In this document: piece by piece, positions 14,544 through 15,742 of the stretch
How positions within the stretch are numbered: the first letter of the stretch is position 1
Layout: each line of letters starts with the position of its first letter
DNA from: an uncultured Lachnospiraceae bacterium
GTDB taxonomy: Bacteria > Bacillota > Clostridia > Lachnospirales > Lachnospiraceae
DNA: 15,742 bases
Direction of reading: 5' to 3'
NCBI GenBank assembly: GCA_900549995.1
Contig: URQQ01000089.1
Coordinates: forward strand, 1 to 15,742
Notes under the pieces: model-generated
What the model was told of the DNA's origin: nothing
The model's database searches: none
What the model saw: only the letters and a program-made list of their open reading frames with translations
Made by a program: the position numbers and the translations under genes

Positions 14544-15718
14544 GTCAGATCCATTCCTGCTGCTCCTAAAGGCGCTGTGATCAGGATTGCTAAAACCGCT
14601 ACTGACAGAACGATCTGGCCACAGGGCAATCCCATTGCAAGAGGTACGGATCCGATCGCTGCCTGTACCGTTGCTTTTGGAAGATAGGCGATCACACAAA
14701 ACAGCCGCTCTTTTTTGTTTAATTTCGTGCCCAGCATACAAAGGGATACTCCCACAGCCCGGAACATTAAGCCCACAAAGATCATCAGCACTGCTGCGAT
14801 CCCTGCCTGCATGGTATAACGGATATCCACAGCTGCACCTACCAGTACAAAAAGGATCACCTCTGCTGCAATCCACAGTTTTCCAAATTTCTCTGAAAGA
14901 CGTTTTGATACCTTGGGAATACATTTGATCCGGATCACTGCTGCCATACTTACAACTGCCAGCAGACCGGAAACAGATACCTTTCCCTTTAACCATGTTT
15001 CCACAGACATTAAGAAAAATGACATTCCCAGGATCAGAATTACTTTCATACTGTTGCGCACATAATGTTCTTTTGCATAAGCTGTTTCAAAGAACAAGCT
15101 GAGCCCGTATCCTGCCACTGCTCCCAGTGCTATGCCTAAAAGAATGGATACCGGAATATTGATAAAATCTGCAACATGTGCACTGCCGCCCTGAGCCATA
15201 TTGGTGAATGTGGAAAACAGGACGATCACAAAAATATCATCACAGGATGCACCGGCCATGATCATCTGCGGAATTCTCTGGTCTGTTCCATATTTTGTCT
15301 CCATCAGCTGAACCATTCGCGGGATCACAACTGCCGGTGACACTGCGCCTAAAACAGCTCCCATTACAGCCGCTTCCACTCTTGAAATATGCAGGATAGC
15401 CGGGGCAAAAATAACAAAGGCCAGAATTTCAAAACTGGCAGGAACACAGGACATCATAAGAGCCGGTCTGCCTACTTTCTTTAGATCTGCCAAATTCAGG
15501 GACAATCCCGCTTTTAACAGTATGATGATCAATGCCATCTGCCGCAATTCCGAAGAGATCCCCAGGATCGACTCTGAAAGCCAGTTTAATACACAGGGCC
15601 CCAGTAAAATACCTGTGACCAACATGCCAATGATACGGGGTATCTTAAATTTCTGGCACAGCGCCGCCATGGCAAGACCCAGTAAAAATACAAATGATAG
15701 TGATGTTAACATTTTCAT
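14510..15718 (-). CDS. Cation:proton antiporter (Na+/H+ exchanger family)
   Basis: The 402-residue membrane protein has about 12 hydrophobic segments and the antiporter fold. Family marks are GMLVTGILLGP (31-41), GAVLGAVSPAVVIPR (120-134) and the paired aspartates Asp160-Asp161 in GASCDDIFVIVLF, the ion-exchange site of this family. A YLPKATVQAAIGSVPLA segment lies near residue 345. It has no C-terminal regulatory (TrkA) domain. The start is ATG 15718 with AGGAGG 3 bases away, or ATG 15712 with 9 bases; the difference is two residues. The gene converges on the AraC regulator and overlaps it by 34 bases. It exchanges Na+ or another cation for protons; the exact ion is not readable. It is not obviously linked to the amidohydrolase. 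Confidence 0.9.
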   Translation of the reverse strand: MKMLTSLSFVFLLGLAMAALCQKFKIPRIIGMLVTGILLGPCVLNWLSESILGISSELRQMALIIILLKAGLSLNLADLKKVGRPALMMSCVPASFEILAFVIFAPAILHISRVEAAVMGAVLGAVSPAVVIPRMVQLMETKYGTDQRIPQMIMAGASCDDIFVIVLFSTFTNMAQGGSAHVADFINIPVSILLGIALGAVAGYGLSLFFETAYAKEHYVRNSMKVILILGMSFFLMSVETWLKGKVSVSGLLAVVSMAAVIRIKCIPKVSKRLSEKFGKLWIAAEVILFVLVGAAVDIRYTMQAGIAAVLMIFVGLMFRAVGVSLCMLGTKLNKKERLFCVIAYLPKATVQAAIGSVPLAMGLPCGQIVLSVAVLAILITAPLGAAGMDLTYDKLLVRSED

Positions 15719-15742
15719 TTTCCTCCTTTAATAGCACGGATC

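Noticed and set aside
14538..14996. 152-codon open frame on the minus strand
   Set aside because: It lies in another frame of the antiporter gene and lacks hydrophobic or domain structure of its own.
1..15742. CRISPR array, tRNA or rRNA genes
   Set aside because: No regularly spaced direct repeats of CRISPR length, and no cloverleaf or rRNA-like segment was recognised by eye on either strand.

Overview
The window looks like a chromosomal segment of a gut-type, low-to-moderate GC Clostridia, probably Lachnospiraceae. The basis is codon and base use, the Firmicutes-style families (RpiR regulator, ROK kinase lacking the zinc motif, MalFG-type ABC importer with a separate lipoprotein) and strong AGGAGG-like ribosome sites. 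This is an inference from gene content, not a database match. Genes are dense and mostly on the minus strand.

Region 1 (1-6615) is an AT-rich catabolic block. An AraC-type activator (5734-6615, +) is divergent from a minus-strand operon: cytoplasmic sulfatase (4048-5574), two sugar ABC permeases (3120-4067 and 2265-3107) and a sugar-binding lipoprotein (721-2220). After a hairpin terminator, and reading the same way, comes a short-chain chromate-transporter (CHR) pair: one complete gene (33-605) and the first 12 codons of its partner (1-36, overlapping by ATGA). Region 2 (6616-10377) is an amino-sugar block on the minus strand: a YhcH-like protein with its own terminator, then ROK kinase, RpiR regulator and nagA behind a clear TTGAGA-17-TATAAT promoter. 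The nagA end and the AraC end converge on a bidirectional terminator at 6804-6847.

The two blocks suggest one pathway. A sulfated (amino)sugar is imported intact, desulfated in the cytoplasm, phosphorylated by the ROK kinase and deacetylated by NagA to glucosamine 6-phosphate. The liberated sulfate could leave through the CHR pair. The import-desulfation-export idea is the most interesting hypothesis in the window, but nothing here proves the substrate, and no sulfatase-maturating enzyme or glycosidase is present.

Region 3 (about 10460-12130) is an IS110-family insertion sequence (plus strand) with a long structured 5' non-coding region of the kind that encodes a bridge RNA. A TTGACA lies near its right end and a TATAAT near its left end, so a circular junction could create a promoter. 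Exact ends could not be fixed.

Region 4 (12136-15742) is less AT-rich and looks like a different neighbourhood. It holds an M20-family N-carbamoyl amino acid/allantoate-type amidohydrolase (minus), a divergent AraC-type regulator (plus), and a cation:proton antiporter (minus) whose 3' end overlaps the regulator by 34 bp. The amidohydrolase/AraC intergenic region carries helically spaced TATCAC(T) repeats. No tRNA, rRNA or CRISPR array was seen.
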